NCBI GenBank assembly: GCA_018350325.1
Contig: JAEVLN010000017.1
Location: 1,326,666-1,390,665, forward strand
From: Globodera rostochiensis
Lineage: Eukaryota; Nematoda; Chromadorea; Rhabditida; Heteroderidae
Length of the DNA: 64,000 bases
Direction: 5' to 3'
The notes beneath the pieces were generated by a model that had not been told where the DNA came from, made no database searches, and was given only the letters and a program-made list of their open reading frames with translations. How positions within the stretch are numbered: the stretch's first letter is position 1; the number at the start of each line of letters is the position of its first letter. Made by a program: the position numbers and the translations under genes. Positions 1-11,978 of the stretch are shown one piece after another.

Positions 1-60
1 ATCCTAAGAAAAAGTTAAAGTAAAATGATAAGTAAATGGCTACTATTTATTTGCCTAAAC

Positions 61-2048
61 TCACCTAAATTTTATGAATTCTAGATCCTTGAGTCCTTTC
101 CCACCAGAGGGGACTTCCATCCGAGAACCCGCGCCGGACGTAATGAATTTGACTCCGGTTTCCAAGTCCATATGCTTCAAGTTGTGCTGATGTCCCGCAA
201 AATAGGCCTGCACTTTGAATTGCTTCATCAGTCTGTGCAGTTTCGGTGCGCAGGAAAACGAACGTGACGCGGGGGGGGGGGGGGGGGGAGAAAGTGCATT
301 CCATGATGGCCAACCATAAACAAAAAGTGCACACGCCTTCAATTTATCGATATCACAAAATTTATGATTTTCTGTCATATTATAATGTTAATGAATTTAA
401 AAACATCGCCACAACATGGCGCCTATTGTTTGGATAACTAAATCCAAACTAACGAAAAATCTGCCAATTTTTGTGAATTTCCCGGATTTTTTGCCCAAAG
501 TCCGGGAAAAAACCTGAATTCCGGGTCTAAAAATATTAGGAATCCGGAATCCGGTTACATTCCCAGCACGTAGCCCCCCCCCCCGCCCCTAAACGACACG
601 GTTTCAGGCGTTTTCATTTAATGCCAGGGAAAGTCGCTCATTGGACCATCCATTTAAATTGGGTTTTATATGATAAAACTTTTTTTTTATATTTAAAAAC
701 CTTCGATTTGCCTCCCTCAGTTCTTTTTGCAACCAGGTGAACTGTTTTTTGGCTTCCTTTATTTTGTTTGCATATTTTTCGTGGTCCTCAGGCGTTGTTC
801 TCGGGCGCCGGAAATCTCTAGTGCCATTCCCACAAAGTACCGTAGTATCGATCATAATAAAACGGACTTGAATTTGGGGTACTGTCTTTTCCAACGTTAT
901 AATGCACCACATAATGTTGGGCGGGAAAGGTCCTAATTTTGAGAAACATTATGCATTTTTTTGAATTTTCAATTAGATTTTGATAAAAGATGGGCAAAAT
1001 CAAATGTTTTTAACGAAATTTTTTTTTAGTTTAATTTACGACATTTACAAAACGAGAATTTTGCCCATCTTTGATCAAAACCGGTAGCAGTGAAGTGATT
1101 TGCCATTGGTGAAATCTCTAACAATGCCGATGATCAACGCTCTAATTCACTTACCATTTGCCATCAAGCAGTTCAATTTGAGGTTGAATTCCATCTTTGC
1201 TTTCCCAGTCATTATTTCCAGCGATTGTATACCATGGAACATTAAGGCTGGGATAATGGTAGATTTTAACAAAATTCTACAAATATTTGAAAATTTTGAT
1301 TGTGGACAAAAAAAATTTTTGTATTTATTGAGAGAATGATTTGAATCAGTTGATAACCTCATTAAATCGTGTGATAGCATCGTCAAAAGTCACACCTTCC
1401 TCATAGAAATTGTCTCCTGTGTTCAGCAAAAACTTGGCTTTAATCCCCGTTTTGAAAGCAAATCCATCGCTTTTGCCACTTCTTCTTGTGCCTTTGTGGG
1501 CCGATGCTTCACTTCCTCTTCCGTACAGGAGTGGACAGCTACCGTACCTTCTGAAAGAAGCAGTAAGTGTCTTAGGGTTTGCCTTGAGGGGATCTAAAAA
1601 ATCAATTTTTAGGGAGTGATTTTTCCTTTTTTGTTGAGAGATTTGTAAGCATTTTAAAAATAGGTTATTTTTCCATGTTTTTAGGAATGGGAGGAGTCCC
1701 AGCCGGGGAAAAAATTTTAAGATTTTAACAATTTTGCTAAAAAATAGGTCCAAAAATTACGAATTTTTTTCCAAAAAAGAGGTTGAAAAATTACCCCCTG
1801 TTTAAAACCGCTTTTGCTCTACCCTACATTCACGTCCAGAGGCATGGCACGTTACCTCCACTATCCACCGTGCACTGTTGTTGTTGGTCAGCAACCGTAG
1901 TCGTTTTGCTTAGCGTGTACTCCTCGCCGCCGATGTCGCCGACAATGAAAAAGCGTAAAACGTTATCCTCCACCGGACAGCCGTAGTCCTTCACGTTAAG
2001 TCGACTCGCTTGTGCAAATAAAGCCCAATTGTTTTTTAGGTTCGGCAT
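61..2048 (-). CDS. Purple (tartrate-resistant type) acid phosphatase-like gene, 3' end off window, frame-broken
   Basis: Minus-strand exons carry the ordered metallophosphatase motifs of TRAP/ACP5-like enzymes, which hydrolyse phosphomonoesters at a di-metal centre. GDIGG lies in the exon near 1950, GDNFYEEGV near 1420, VPWYTIAGNND near 1215, IDTTVLCGN near 840 and AGHQHNLKH near 195. The exon near 1160-1260 ends in a clear GTAAGT donor. The last visible exon ends at a GTGAGT donor near position 62, so the 3' end lies outside the window. Three oddities are seen. The helix before GDNFY and the GDNFY segment itself are in different frames, with no room for an intron. The usual GNHD reads GNND. 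The GHYP exon expected between 380 and 600 is not recognisable. It may be a pseudogene or a gene damaged by assembly indels. Family assignment is firm; functionality is not. Confidence 0.68.
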
Positions 2049-2995
2049 CCAAACAATGGACGAGGATTTGCAAAATGAGTGCCAAAAAAATGAGTTTTGG
2101 AAAAGAAATCATACCGCGAAAAATTCGTCACACAAAGTTTTTCTGAAATTATGCAAAATAACATTTCTAGCAATTTTTGATTAAGACAAACAACAAATTG
2201 CCATTTTATCCGTTTTTTTATTTTTTCCTCCTACTAACAAAAGAAAATTCGTAATTTTAGCGAAGCTTTATGTATTTGGATTATAATTTTATTCATGAAA
2301 TGTACAATGAAGCATACCACTCAATTGAATGTGAATATATTGAATTAAGTGCCATTGCATTGATTTTTTGTAAAGTGAGTCTTCGGGATTGGCCAGAAAA
2401 TGTTTGGATAATCAATAATTGAAATACAAATAAAAGCCCTTTTATTATTAAGTATAAATAATCTTAAGAAATTTTAAACAATTAATTACGACCAATTATT
2501 TTATTGAAATTAAAAAGTAAATTTCAACAAATCCTTTGAAATAAAAATCATTACAACGCCCATCATATACATACATACTATGTATTTTGTTGTCTACTCG
2601 TATCTAGCAAACTTCTACAATTATATAGTAATTGTTTTTTTCATATTTCAACACTTTATAAGAGGCGACCAACCGAAGTTAAAATAATTATTATGCTCAA
2701 CTCAATTAAACTTTTAGTGATATTAATTGTCAGATCTTACCCTTCGACAATTCAAATTCTATTAAATGCAGCTTGCCAAAGGTATTGGGGCCCCAAGTTT
2801 TTTATTAAATCTAGAACGAAGAATAAATGCATTCGAAACCAAAATGAAAAGCAAACAAAATCGTAAAATTTTTTAAATGGATTAATGAAAAAAAAATTCC
2901 GACTTTCCGACACACTTTTAACATAACTGAAGAACAGCGATCAATTCAATGCACGTTGCGTGAGCACACTAAATAGAAGAAATTTCTGTAAGATT
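2049..2995. other. Intergenic AT-rich stretch
   Basis: No coding exon, structural RNA or clear repeat was recognised here. The stretch is AT-rich with poly-A/T runs and could hold the promoter of the minus-strand phosphatase gene. Confidence 0.5.
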
Positions 2996-3740
2996 TTAAA
3001 TCATTAAAAGAAATATTGTTTCGCGCATTACAGAAAGTAATTGTATTTTTTTTGCAGAATTTAAATAGATTTTCGCCGCCCGTGTGGATGCGCCGATGGA
3101 TTTTAAATCACTTTTTTTTGTTAAAATTGTTTGAAGCAAATGGGGGCTTCTATTACCTACCTTGATCAAAAAAATCTTTGCACCAATGTGCTGCATTGTA
3201 TCGTGCAAATCGATAACTTTGCTCGTCCGGCATACGAGCATACAATCAGGTGCATGCCGGTGTTTAAATCGGCGTAATAATTGGCTCTGCTTTCTGTTCA
3301 AAAACGCCAGGCCTTAAAAATAAATTAATAAAATTATGATCCGGTTAAAAAATTTACAGTTAAGAAAGTATACTTCCACTCACGCCCACGCTCTGAATAT
3401 TCGAAAGTTCGGCACATATTCTGATGACAGGCAATGCAAGTAAATGCGACCATGGCGACAAAATCATCATTTTTATGAACTAAAAAACTTTTGGTTTTAA
3501 AAAGTTGTTACATGATTTCATACGAGCTTACCCTCGATGGAAGTTGCAGTATGGTTGGTTGAATGACACTTGCACATTTTTGTATTTGTTGAGAACTAAA
3601 ATTGAAAATAATTTATTAAATAATTTTTTCAAAATATTTTAATTAATAGAAATGCTAAAATTACCTTAGTCTTTTTCCCGATAAAGCAAAATCAAAAGTT
3701 TGATGGTAACTGGACGAGCAACCATCACAAAGATAAGTTA
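2996..3740 (-). CDS. Hypothetical multi-exon gene with cysteine/histidine-rich segments
   Basis: Four short minus-strand open segments are separated by AT-rich introns with plausible GTAA/GTAGGT donors and TTTTAG acceptors. They show paired cysteines and histidines: LCDGCSSSYHQTF near 3700, CIACHQNMC near 3430 and HAPDCMLVC near 3240. This suggests a small zinc-binding or disulfide-rich protein, but I do not recognise a family. Two splicing phases compete in the second and third exons, so I cannot give one continuous reading. Treat it as exon candidates. Confidence 0.3.
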
Positions 3741-3752
3741 CCATAATTGCAT

Positions 3753-4064
3753 TTGACCAATTGATTTTTTGGAACAGATTATTAAATAAAACTAGGCGGG
3801 TACATTCTAATAAAGGATCAAAAATCAAAAGTTTTTCAATTTTCTGTTCGGAATAAATGGGTTTTTAGAAAACAATGGTCTAAATTTCTGAAAATCTATT
3901 TGACCAATTGATTTTTTGGAACAGATTATTTAATAAAACTAGGCGGGTACATTCTAAAAGGGATTAAAAATCAAAAGTTTTTCAATTTTCTGTTCGGAAT
4001 AAATGGGTTTTTAGAAAACAATGGTCTAACTTTCTGAAAATCTTTGACCAATTGATTTTTTGGG
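3753..4064. repeat. Tandem duplication of a ~145-bp unit
   Basis: The block beginning TTTGACCAATTGATTTTTTG occurs at about 3753-3898 and again at 3899-4044, followed by the start of a third copy. The two copies are nearly identical, differing by small indels, so the duplication is recent. No coding potential is seen. Confidence 0.85.
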
Positions 4065-4186
4065 TCCTTTCATTGCCAGCTTTATCTTTTATTCAAACAG
4101 CCAAGTAGAACCTTATTATGATGTTCTGCTCGCATATGAACATATGAAATATTCAATTATTTTAAAAAGTAGCATTTGAAATTAAT

Positions 4187-4340
4187 TTAAAAGGTATATT
4201 TAACTTTAGAACATATATTAGGAGAAATAATGTTAATTAACCAATTTTTCTGCTTAATAATTGGAATCATCATCAATCTGTTGTTGAGGACAAATGTAGA
4301 ACTAACAATGCACAGGTTGTGGTTCAGTAGCAGATTGGTA
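4187..4340 (+). pseudogene. Mutator-like transposase C-terminal fragment
   Basis: In the plus-strand reading near 4204-4330 there is a decayed segment containing NNWNHHQ followed by CRTNNA. The WN...RTNN signature is typical of the C-terminal part of Mutator-like (MULE) transposases. A homologous, better preserved stretch lies on the minus strand at about 26095-26235 within the element at 25.3 kb, which supports the call. Stops and frame changes show it is a relic. Confidence 0.5.
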
Positions 4341-4490
4341 CACAATAAAAAATAAACTTTCAAAGGTGTCCACAAGTTGATGCTGCAAGTTAGCTTTGAA
4401 AATCTGCAAATATGACTTTAATCGCTCCAAATCGCTTCTTTACGTTTTTTAACCTCAAAAATAATATAAAAATAAATATACCATTTTTAT

Positions 4491-4657
4491 TAGGGTAGGA
4501 CAAACACGGTTTTCGGTTAGGCTTTTAAAATCGGGTTTTATCAAATTCTTGAAAATTGCCATAATAAACCGGGTCGTATCAAAAACACCGGTTAATGGGT
4601 ACAAAAATAAACCCGGTCACAAAATCCCGGTTTTTAAAACCGGTCCTGTCCTACCCT
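4491..4657. mobile_element. 167-bp MITE with 9-bp target-site duplication
   Basis: The ends are inverted repeats (left AGGGTAGGACAAACACGG; the complement of the right end is AGGGTAGGACAGGACCGG). The element is flanked on both sides by CATTTTTAT (4482-4490 and 4658-4666). A 9-bp duplication fits Mutator-type insertion. The interior has repeated CCGGT/ACCGG motifs and no coding capacity. Confidence 0.8.
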
Positions 4658-4839
4658 CATTTTTATAAAAAAAAATAATATTGATGCTGCAAGTTAGCGT
4701 TGAAAATCTGCAACTCTCGTCACTGAGGTACACTTGACTAAAAAAACTCGTAAAATAATCAGTGCCCTTGCACTTACTTATCCACTGAACCACAGATGAA
4801 CAAAAAACAAAAGATTAAAAATGATTTTGTACGAATAAC

Positions 4840-5200
4840 AAAAGGTCAAAAATTTGGCACAAAAAATGGCTGTTTTGGGAGAAGTTCGTAAACACGATGG
4901 ATTTTGCTCAGAGCGGGTTGGGGTTGGAAAATCTTAAGTTGAGGACATGATGGGCTACAAAAAATGTTTCTTCACAGGATCGGTCCGGGTTCGACTTTGT
5001 GCTAAATGGGAAGTTGAAGTTGGGGGAACATTTTTTTTGCCCCAAGTTGCATGCTGAAAATTTTTGCGTGGGCCATCCAGCTGAATTTGTGGTAGAAGAT
5101 GCGCCAAAGTGTAGGCTTCCATATGCCATGCCTGGATTTGCGTTGGGGGCCGAAATGGGGGGGGGGGGGTCGAACCAATAAATACACTCTTTTAGCACAC
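4840..5200. repeat. Dispersed repeat copy (partner at 9055-9145) with G-run
   Basis: The stretch 4846-4932 is almost identical to 9060-9146 (shared core GGGAGAAGTTCGTAAACACG). The two copies diverge downstream. A G-run of about 13 sits at 5157-5169. The open frames across it are repeat-derived and I do not call a gene. Confidence 0.6.
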
Positions 5201-5365
5201 TATTTCTTCAAAAATAAAATGTACAAGAAATTAAACTAAAACAATTTTTAGATGCCGTGCGTTGATGCCCAAATTACTCTCGCCGCCTGACTCTCTCTTT
5301 TAGCACACTATTTCTTCAAAAAATAAAATGTTCAAGATATTAAACTAAAACAATTTTTAGATGGT
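5187..5365. repeat. Direct duplication, ~108-bp spacing
   Basis: The block TCTTTTAGCACACTATTTCT with its following ~45 bases appears at 5187 and again at 5295 with few changes. The rest, to 5930, is AT-rich and without recognisable genes. Confidence 0.75.
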
Positions 5366-5932
5366 TTCCGTTACACATGAAGTTACATTTTTCCTTTATA
5401 TTTAAATTTTAGCTTTTATTTAATTTTAAAAGAATTATGCAGTTAGTTATATCAATTAAAAATTTATTATGTAAGAAGATGGTGCCATTTTGATAATTTT
5501 TTATTTTTTTTTAATCTCTGGTCATTGACACTGTTTTCGACGTCAAAAGAGATGTTCCATAATGCCCATTATTAGCTTACCTTGCCCTTAACGACATGAA
5601 ATGCAAAGTTTTCTAGATATTTTAATAATTCTTTGCCTGTTTGATTGGCTATTATTTTTTTTGACTTAATGTTTTATTTTTACACAAAGGTTCTCGGCAA
5701 AAATAGAATATTATTTCATATTTTTAAGGTGCATTTTTTACCATCATACGTAATAATTAAGTTAATATTTTACAAATTCTCCAATCTAATCTTGAAAGAT
5801 CCCTTTTTGCTTACAATAAGTTGGCGGTATTGGGACAAGAAGTTAGGTTGAATGCGCATTCTTCATAACACCACCCCCTTTTTTTAAGAAAATTTTATTT
5901 AATTATTAATCAGAAATAAATTTTGAGTCGTT

Positions 5933-8246
5933 TTAATAGCGGCCGGTTGTAAGCGTGTCGCAATGCGTATTGCTCATTTTCAAACCGTCAACGGCTTCTC
6001 TTCGTTTTAAGAGCGCCTTTCTCAGCATTCTTTTCAATTCCAACAATTTTTCTTTTTCTTTAAAGTCATTAATTATTGTAATTTTTTCCCCAATGTTTTG
6101 GTCCAACTTTTTCACCGATAGCCCGTCAAAAATTTGGATAAACTCCCACCGCTCTCCGTACAATTCGTACGGACAACATTCTCCGTCCAAAAAATCCAAA
6201 ATTCCTTTGGCGCTCATTCGCATCTCCGGCACAACATTCAACAGATTCTTAAAATGTAAAAAATGCACTTATGTCGGAAAAGCCCAAAAATGTCGGAAGT
6301 CGGAATTCGAAGCCCAAAAATGTCGGGACTCGGAATTCCAAAATTCGGAATTCGACCATCCTTGTCCCAAACCCAGCAGGCTACATTTATCCAGTACTCA
6401 GTGATTTAAAATGCCAAATTCGCTATTTAATTGTATCTGACAACCAACTGGTTAAAAGTAGAGACCGGAAACTTGGACCCAAAACCCAAAAAATTTTTTG
6501 TTGTGGGTCCGGACTCTAGTTAAAAGTACCGTTAGCAAAACGCCGGTTCGTGGAAAATCTTTCCATATTCCGAAAATCCAAAACAACATTTTCACATTAA
6601 ATTCTGTGAGCCATTCAGTGGAATAGTTTATCGGATGATGAATATATTTGGTGTAATCTTTTGTCAGGCTGAAGCCCCGGTGGATTTGGTTGACGTAATA
6701 TAATAATTTGTAAAATTTCTGAAAATGTTTAAATTTTTATCCCGAATTTGCCTGCAAGAAAAACCTTTGCATCGCTTTCCATTTCTTCATAAAATTTATA
6801 TTTATTTTGCAAAAACAAAGTTTCATAAAGCATCATTCCGACGGCCCAAATATCCGTTTTCGTTGATAACTAAAATTTTAAAATATCACTTCAGTCTGGA
6901 CCAAGGAAATTTAAATCGAACTTTTGTCCTTAAAACGGATAAAAAATTATTATTAGCGAAATTTTTGACCCGTTTGTTGAAGCGTTCTGCATAAAATTCT
7001 GGCGGATTATATCGGTCGGTGCCGGTCAAAATCTTCAAATTTTCCGTTACAGCATTTGCAAGCATCCCTTTTTTGCCTTTTAATTGCGGAAGCAAATGCG
7101 TTCCGTCAAAGTCAATCACTTTCAAAACTTTACTATTTTTTTCTTCAACATACACCAAATTTTCTGGCTTATAATCAAGATGCATGGCAACTGAATAAAA
7201 AAAAATGTATTTTTAAAAAATTTTGTGTAATAAATCAAAATCACCTTGATGAAGCTCCGACAGTGGTAAAACCAATTCTTTGATCACTTTTATGAAACTT
7301 TGATCACTTTGAAAATCCGTTCTTTGGGTGTAAATCTTTTCGCCAAATGTTTGCGTGCCGAGTTCCATTATTAAGGCGCCATATTCAATTTGATTGGTTT
7401 CACGAATTTTTCTCTTCGCAATTCCGCTTAAGAGAAGAGTTTAAGAAAAAATAATTGGAATAAAAAGAATTCGAATAAATTCAGACCGGTCTGAATTTGC
7501 GGTTTTCTCCAATCTGAACCAGAATTCAAAGAATTCTTGTAATTAAAAAATAACAGTTAAATCCTTACAACCTTTTTCGTTTTTATCCATTTTTGTCTTC
7601 TTTTTTTTATTTAGCCTTTTATGGCATGCGATTACATATAATAATAATAATAATAATTTATTTATATCAATACATAAAATTGTATTTAAAATATATAATT
7701 AATTCTTTCATTGTTAAAACGTGGAGGAAAAGAAGGGTAATTCAGCTAATATGTTCTGAAAAAGACCTATTTTTAAACTTTAAATAAATTTTAACTAATC
7801 GATCAGTTTAATGATGTGCTGTCGCTTTTTCGATGGCAACTTTTTTTGTATTTTGTTCATTATTAAAATTGAATTTTCGAATATTTTTTTCATCTCGTAA
7901 TTTTCGATGTCCATCAATTTGATCGCCACACATTTGTCCGGCCGCTTGCCAATGTATCCGATATGGATCTGATCAAAACGAAATGAAATTAAATTAATTT
8001 CATGCCGACTTGTCCGTTGGCGCCGGCCATCAATCCTTCAATTTTCTCATGAATTTTATTTTTGCGTCTATTTTTGAAGTGATTTGTAATTGAAAATGTG
8101 CGTCATTTCTTCGACGGGTTGCCCTTTGCATTGCACGATCAAGTTTTGGTTGAAAACCTTCCTAATTTGCTTTATTTTATATATTAAAATTAAATTACTT
8201 GGACTTCAATTTTGCCAAAAGTTCCAAAAGGTTGGGCGCCGTGCAT
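5933..8246 (-). CDS. Divergent eukaryotic protein kinase
   Basis: Minus-strand exons reconstruct most of a kinase domain. They are: a glycine-containing segment near 8030, the VAIK lysine motif (KCVAIKLMD) near 7930, a hinge-like LIMELGTQTFGEKI near 7370, the catalytic loop HLDYKPENLV near 7170, the metal-binding VIDFDGTH near 7120, a GTDRYNPPEF segment standing for APE near 7010, and TDIWAVGMMLYE near 6840. The C-terminal exon (5933-6268) ends in a stop. The usual HRDLKPEN reads HLDYKPEN and DFG reads DFD, so the family is divergent, although the catalytic Asp, Lys, Asn and metal Asp are kept. Introns contain a repeat block at 6270-6520 with duplicated CCCAAAAATGTCGG motifs. The ATG at 8246 is the most upstream one that fits but is uncertain. 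The substrate is unknown. Confidence 0.75.
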
Positions 8247-8805
8247 TCTGTTCTTCTAACAAAGCAACAAAAATAGAAAATTAATGAAAATGTGAAAAAA
8301 TTGTACATGATTTATTATTTTATCTATAATTATGATTAAATAAATTTTATTTATTTTAATATGTGATGTGCATGGTTTTCGTGGCAAAAAAATGCATGAA
8401 GAAAATTCAATAATGCCAAATTTACATGTATTGGTGTTGACAGTGTGGGCGTTTTGTATAATGATAAATGGCTATTTTGCAAAAAATATTTTTCAAAAAT
8501 AAATTGGCATAAACCAAAATGCCATCCCAATTTATTAATAATTTATTATTTTTTCAAATTTGCGACAATTTTACAATTGCCATCACACAGAAGCATGTGA
8601 CATGCCAATTATCCGATATCGCGCCAGATTATCACTCACTTCACGACCATTTTTTTATTAAAAATCTCCCAATTAAAAACGTTTAAAATTAAAAAAATAT
8701 ATTAGGCATATATAAATAAGAAATTTTTGTCATAAATAAAATTTTATTAGTTCAAATTTTAAATATTTTTAAAGTGTTACTTGAAAAGTCAGATTTTACA
8801 TCAAA
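8247..8805. other. Intergenic AT-rich stretch
   Basis: No gene, RNA or repeat is recognised. The sequence separates the divergently oriented kinase and the small secreted-protein gene, so both promoters probably lie here. Confidence 0.5.
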
Positions 8806-9042
8806 ATGATAATAAAAATAATTTTACTGGCCAACTTTTTGTTTGGTACATTTGGCCAAAACAACATGGAATCTAGCACTTCAATGGCCATTGACCCAAT
8901 ACGCATATGGCACGGCAATGCACCCGGTTTCGGCAACGAATCATCGCATGGAAATGCAACCGGAAAATTTTGCAAAACTTTTCGTGGCGCTAATGGACAA
9001 ATGTTCCCTCATTTTCCTAAAATGCCAAGAAAATTCGAGTAA
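8806..9042 (+). CDS. Small predicted secreted protein, 78 aa
   Basis: The frame starts MIIKIILLANFLFGTFGQ, a convincing signal peptide, followed by about 60 residues rich in Asn, Gly, His and Phe, with one cysteine. It ends at a TAA at 9040-9042. No family is recognised. It could be the first exon of a longer gene whose cysteine-rich exon is at 9677-9928, but I found no splice pair that keeps the frame. Short secreted proteins of this kind are common in nematode secretomes; a function cannot be given. Confidence 0.45.
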   Translation: MIIKIILLANFLFGTFGQNNMESSTSMAIDPIRIWHGNAPGFGNESSHGNATGKFCKTFRGANGQMFPHFPKMPRKFE

Positions 9043-9054
9043 TTATTTTGTATA

Positions 9055-9235
9055 AATAACAAAAGGTCAAAAATTTGGCGCAAAAAATGTCTGTTTTGGG
9101 AGAAGTTCGTAAACACGATGGATTTTGCTCGGAGCGGGTTGGGGTTAGGTGGCGCGGTGGTAAATTGAGGGCGCATATGCGTACTCGTTATCATTTGTCT
9201 GAGTTCAAATCCATCTCAAGCGGAAATTTTTTTAA
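9055..9235 (+). repeat. SINE-like / tRNA-related repeat
   Basis: This is the partner of the repeat at 4846. Downstream of the shared part it contains TGGCGCGGTGG (resembles the pol III A box) and, about 50 bases later, GTTCAAATCC (fits the B box GTTCRANYCC), followed by a T/A-rich tail. I could not fold a proper cloverleaf, so it is not a functional tRNA gene. A tRNA-derived SINE head is the best reading. Confidence 0.35.
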
Positions 9236-9481
9236 ATTTATTTTTTACATTTTAATATAATATTTAAAGTACACTAACTTTTATAAGGAAATAAATATAT
9301 ATATATATTAGGGTAGTAGCTATTCCTATTTTAGATTTTAAGTTGTTTGATGGTCCTTTTAATTTTTAATTCTTTCGCTATTATTTGTACGGTCGTTTGT
9401 ATAAGTTTAAAATTGGTGTTGTTCTCCGACAATTTTGGGGGCTGGACCTACCTCTTCCCCGATTCCAACTTGATGCCCCTA

Positions 9482-9577
9482 AAGTACCCCGACCCCCGAC
9501 TTGTCATCCCCCGCAGTACCCCGACTCCCGACTTGCCATCCCCGAAGTACCCCGACCCCCGACTTGCCATCCCCCGA
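9482..9577. repeat. GC-rich tandem repeat, ~32 bp x 3
   Basis: There are three direct copies of a unit built on AAGTACCCCGACCCCCGACT and TGCCATCCCCCG, in otherwise AT-rich DNA. The open frames that run through it are produced by the repeat. Confidence 0.8.
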
Positions 9578-9676
9578 ATGGCCGGGGGGAGCAAACTCTA
9601 TATAAATCCATTCGAACTTGGACAGAATTTTAAATTCCTGTTAATTTTATTTTGCCAATTCCAACTTTTATCGTCA

Positions 9677-9928
9677 GGTGAGAATTACACGGCCCTGCTT
9701 ATTCATCACATTCATGACATGCAACTTCGTTGCTGTCAGTACCAGCAGGCGGACGTGCAGAAGTGTTGCGAGGCGATTGTTGCGAACGCGCACACAAAAT
9801 TTGGTAACAGAACCAAGCACGAACAACCGCCGCCGGCGATGAAACTGAACGCGGACGGCAAAGCGGATTACCCGCAATGGCCTGCGGCTGCATGCAACTG
9901 CGAGCAGTGTCCAATGGCACCGCCTTAA
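9677..9928 (+). CDS. Cysteine-rich exon, hypothetical
   Basis: An open segment downstream of a TTATCGTCAG acceptor-like site encodes about 83 residues. Cysteines occur in pairs (RCCQYQQADVQKCC, and CNCEQC near the end) before a TAA. GC content rises sharply compared with the flanks, as expected for coding sequence. No family is recognised. It may be the last exon of the gene beginning at 8806 or a separate secreted protein. Confidence 0.4.
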   Translation, partial: GENYTALLIHHIHDMQLRCCQYQQADVQKCCEAIVANAHTKFGNRTKHEQPPPAMKLNADGKADYPQWPAAACNCEQCPMAPP

Positions 9929-11978
9929 GAATGAAGCCCCATGTGATTTTTTGGGGTAACATTTGACAAAATTAAAAATCAAAAAGCATCAACATTTTAT
10001 CTATCTCAAGTATATGTATGATGTTTTGTCTTTTTGAGATCACCGATGCTTGGCCTTATTCGCATTATAAATATTTTATTTTATTTTTTGTTGATTACTT
10101 CCTAGTAAAAGTCGTTGATATTGATTAATTTTATTTTAAAATTAAAATCATTTTTTAGTTTTAATTAACGCGACATTCAAATTTTTGATTAGCTTTTTAT
10201 TTCATTCGAATTCTTCGATTTTATTCATCATAAAAGCAAAAAATTCCGCACCAGCACACACACATTCATTCCAAAGCGTTTCCAAAACAAAATGAGCTTT
10301 TTATGTCATTTTTCGGAAGGAATAATGAAGTCGTCAAATTCTTGTATGACTTTTTAATTTTTTATTTCAATTTTGACAACATTTTTAATCAATTTGGATT
10401 TCTTATTTTTTTCTGTGAAAAAAGACAAAAACTAAACAAACGTCTCCCCCATTTAATTGGTTCATATTCTAAAAGGCAGACAGACTCATTAATTGTATTA
10501 GAGGCACTTTTGCGAATATTCTGAAGCAATTTGCACTTCCAAATATTTTTCTGCTATAATTATTAATTATGTAGAATTTCATTTGGAAAAAATCTTTCAA
10601 CAAAATTTAATTTAATTGTTTTATATTTTTTTTTGTAATTTTTGGTATTTTTTTATGCATGGAAATTTTCGCTCTTTGGCCAAAAAGTGCGTTAACTTAA
10701 ACGGCAACAACATTTGGGCGGGCCAGCAGTTATGGGCTTTCCAAAAATACAAAAATGGATAATTTTGTGCATCGCCTTTTTGTTGCACTATTTTATTCGA
10801 CTCACTTAATTTCAGTGCAATTGGCTTAATTATTTGCTCTCAAATTGGCCAAAACATTTAAATGCATTTATTATTTAAAATTTTCAATTATAAAATGGCT
10901 TACTTTGTATTAAAATGGCCGTGATCCAAACAAATGCGGCAGATCAAATATGAAAAAGAGATAAATTCACTCAATTTATTTTGATTAAAACCGTTCCTTA
11001 AGTTTTATTTCAAATGCACTAATTTAGCGAAATGATATTTTTGATTGTAAAAAATCACAACATTTTATTTGTCTAATATTCGTTTTTATGAATTTAGAGA
11101 ATTTTATGCGTAGTAAAGGAAGGGAAGGCTAATTGAGAACTTTTGGAAATTTGAATATCCAATTTATTATTTTAACTTATCCCACTTTTTTTTAAATTCT
11201 AAAAGATGTCAAAAATTCTTCCGTCCCAGTTCAAGTGTCGAGACACTCGACCCCCTCCCCCCCCAAAGCCCGTCCCATTCGTACTCACATTCTCGTGCCC
11301 TAAAATGTGTGTGCCAATACCTCGCCGCTCCATCACAGACATTTTTCAGCTCCTTGCCCAAACCTAATGCCAATAACTCCTCACTCTCTCAGCATAAAGT
11401 CCATCCTCCCCCATCAAAACCCCCCACCCCCCCCCCCCACAATTCTAATTGTCGATATTTCTTTTTCTCCAAAATCCATCGACACGAAAGGTTATGGCTG
11501 AAAAGCTAAAGGGGAAAAACGAAAAAAAAAAAGCGAAATGTAATAATATCATTGGAAAAGTCAACTATTTTTGACAGAGTTTTATTAATGTCATTATTTT
11601 GGTAAAGTGAAAACCCCGGTTATCCGGTCCCCCCGGATTCTCTCCAAAAAAACCCCCGGGTGTCCGCCCGAATACCGAATAATTAAGCCGTGGCTCGTTT
11701 AAGTTCAGATAATTTTAACCCAAAAATTTTAAATATGAAAATGCCTTAGGCATCTAAAGATCCAAAAAATTGGGGCTGTTTTCCGCTTTGGCTGATGGAT
11801 GATTTCCATATGCAAAAGATGCATTTTTAGTTCCCAGAGACCAATTGTTTCCACGCCGATGCCAATTTATGCAAATGCCAATTCGTCGGTGGTTGGACAT
11901 TTTGATGGGTGCCGCCGTTTTTAAATATTTTGTTTTAACGAAAATAATAAATAAATTTTATTTTAACCGACCATTGGA
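9929..11978. other. Gene-poor AT-rich region with C-runs
   Basis: I see no supportable exons. The region contains several C-homopolymers near 11250 and 11430 and a block with tetra- to hexa-G/C runs near 11620-11670. Open frames here are short and lack motifs or splice signals. Confidence 0.5.

Noticed and set aside
9145..9235. Functional tRNA gene
   Set aside because: Box-like motifs are present, but acceptor and T stems do not pair.
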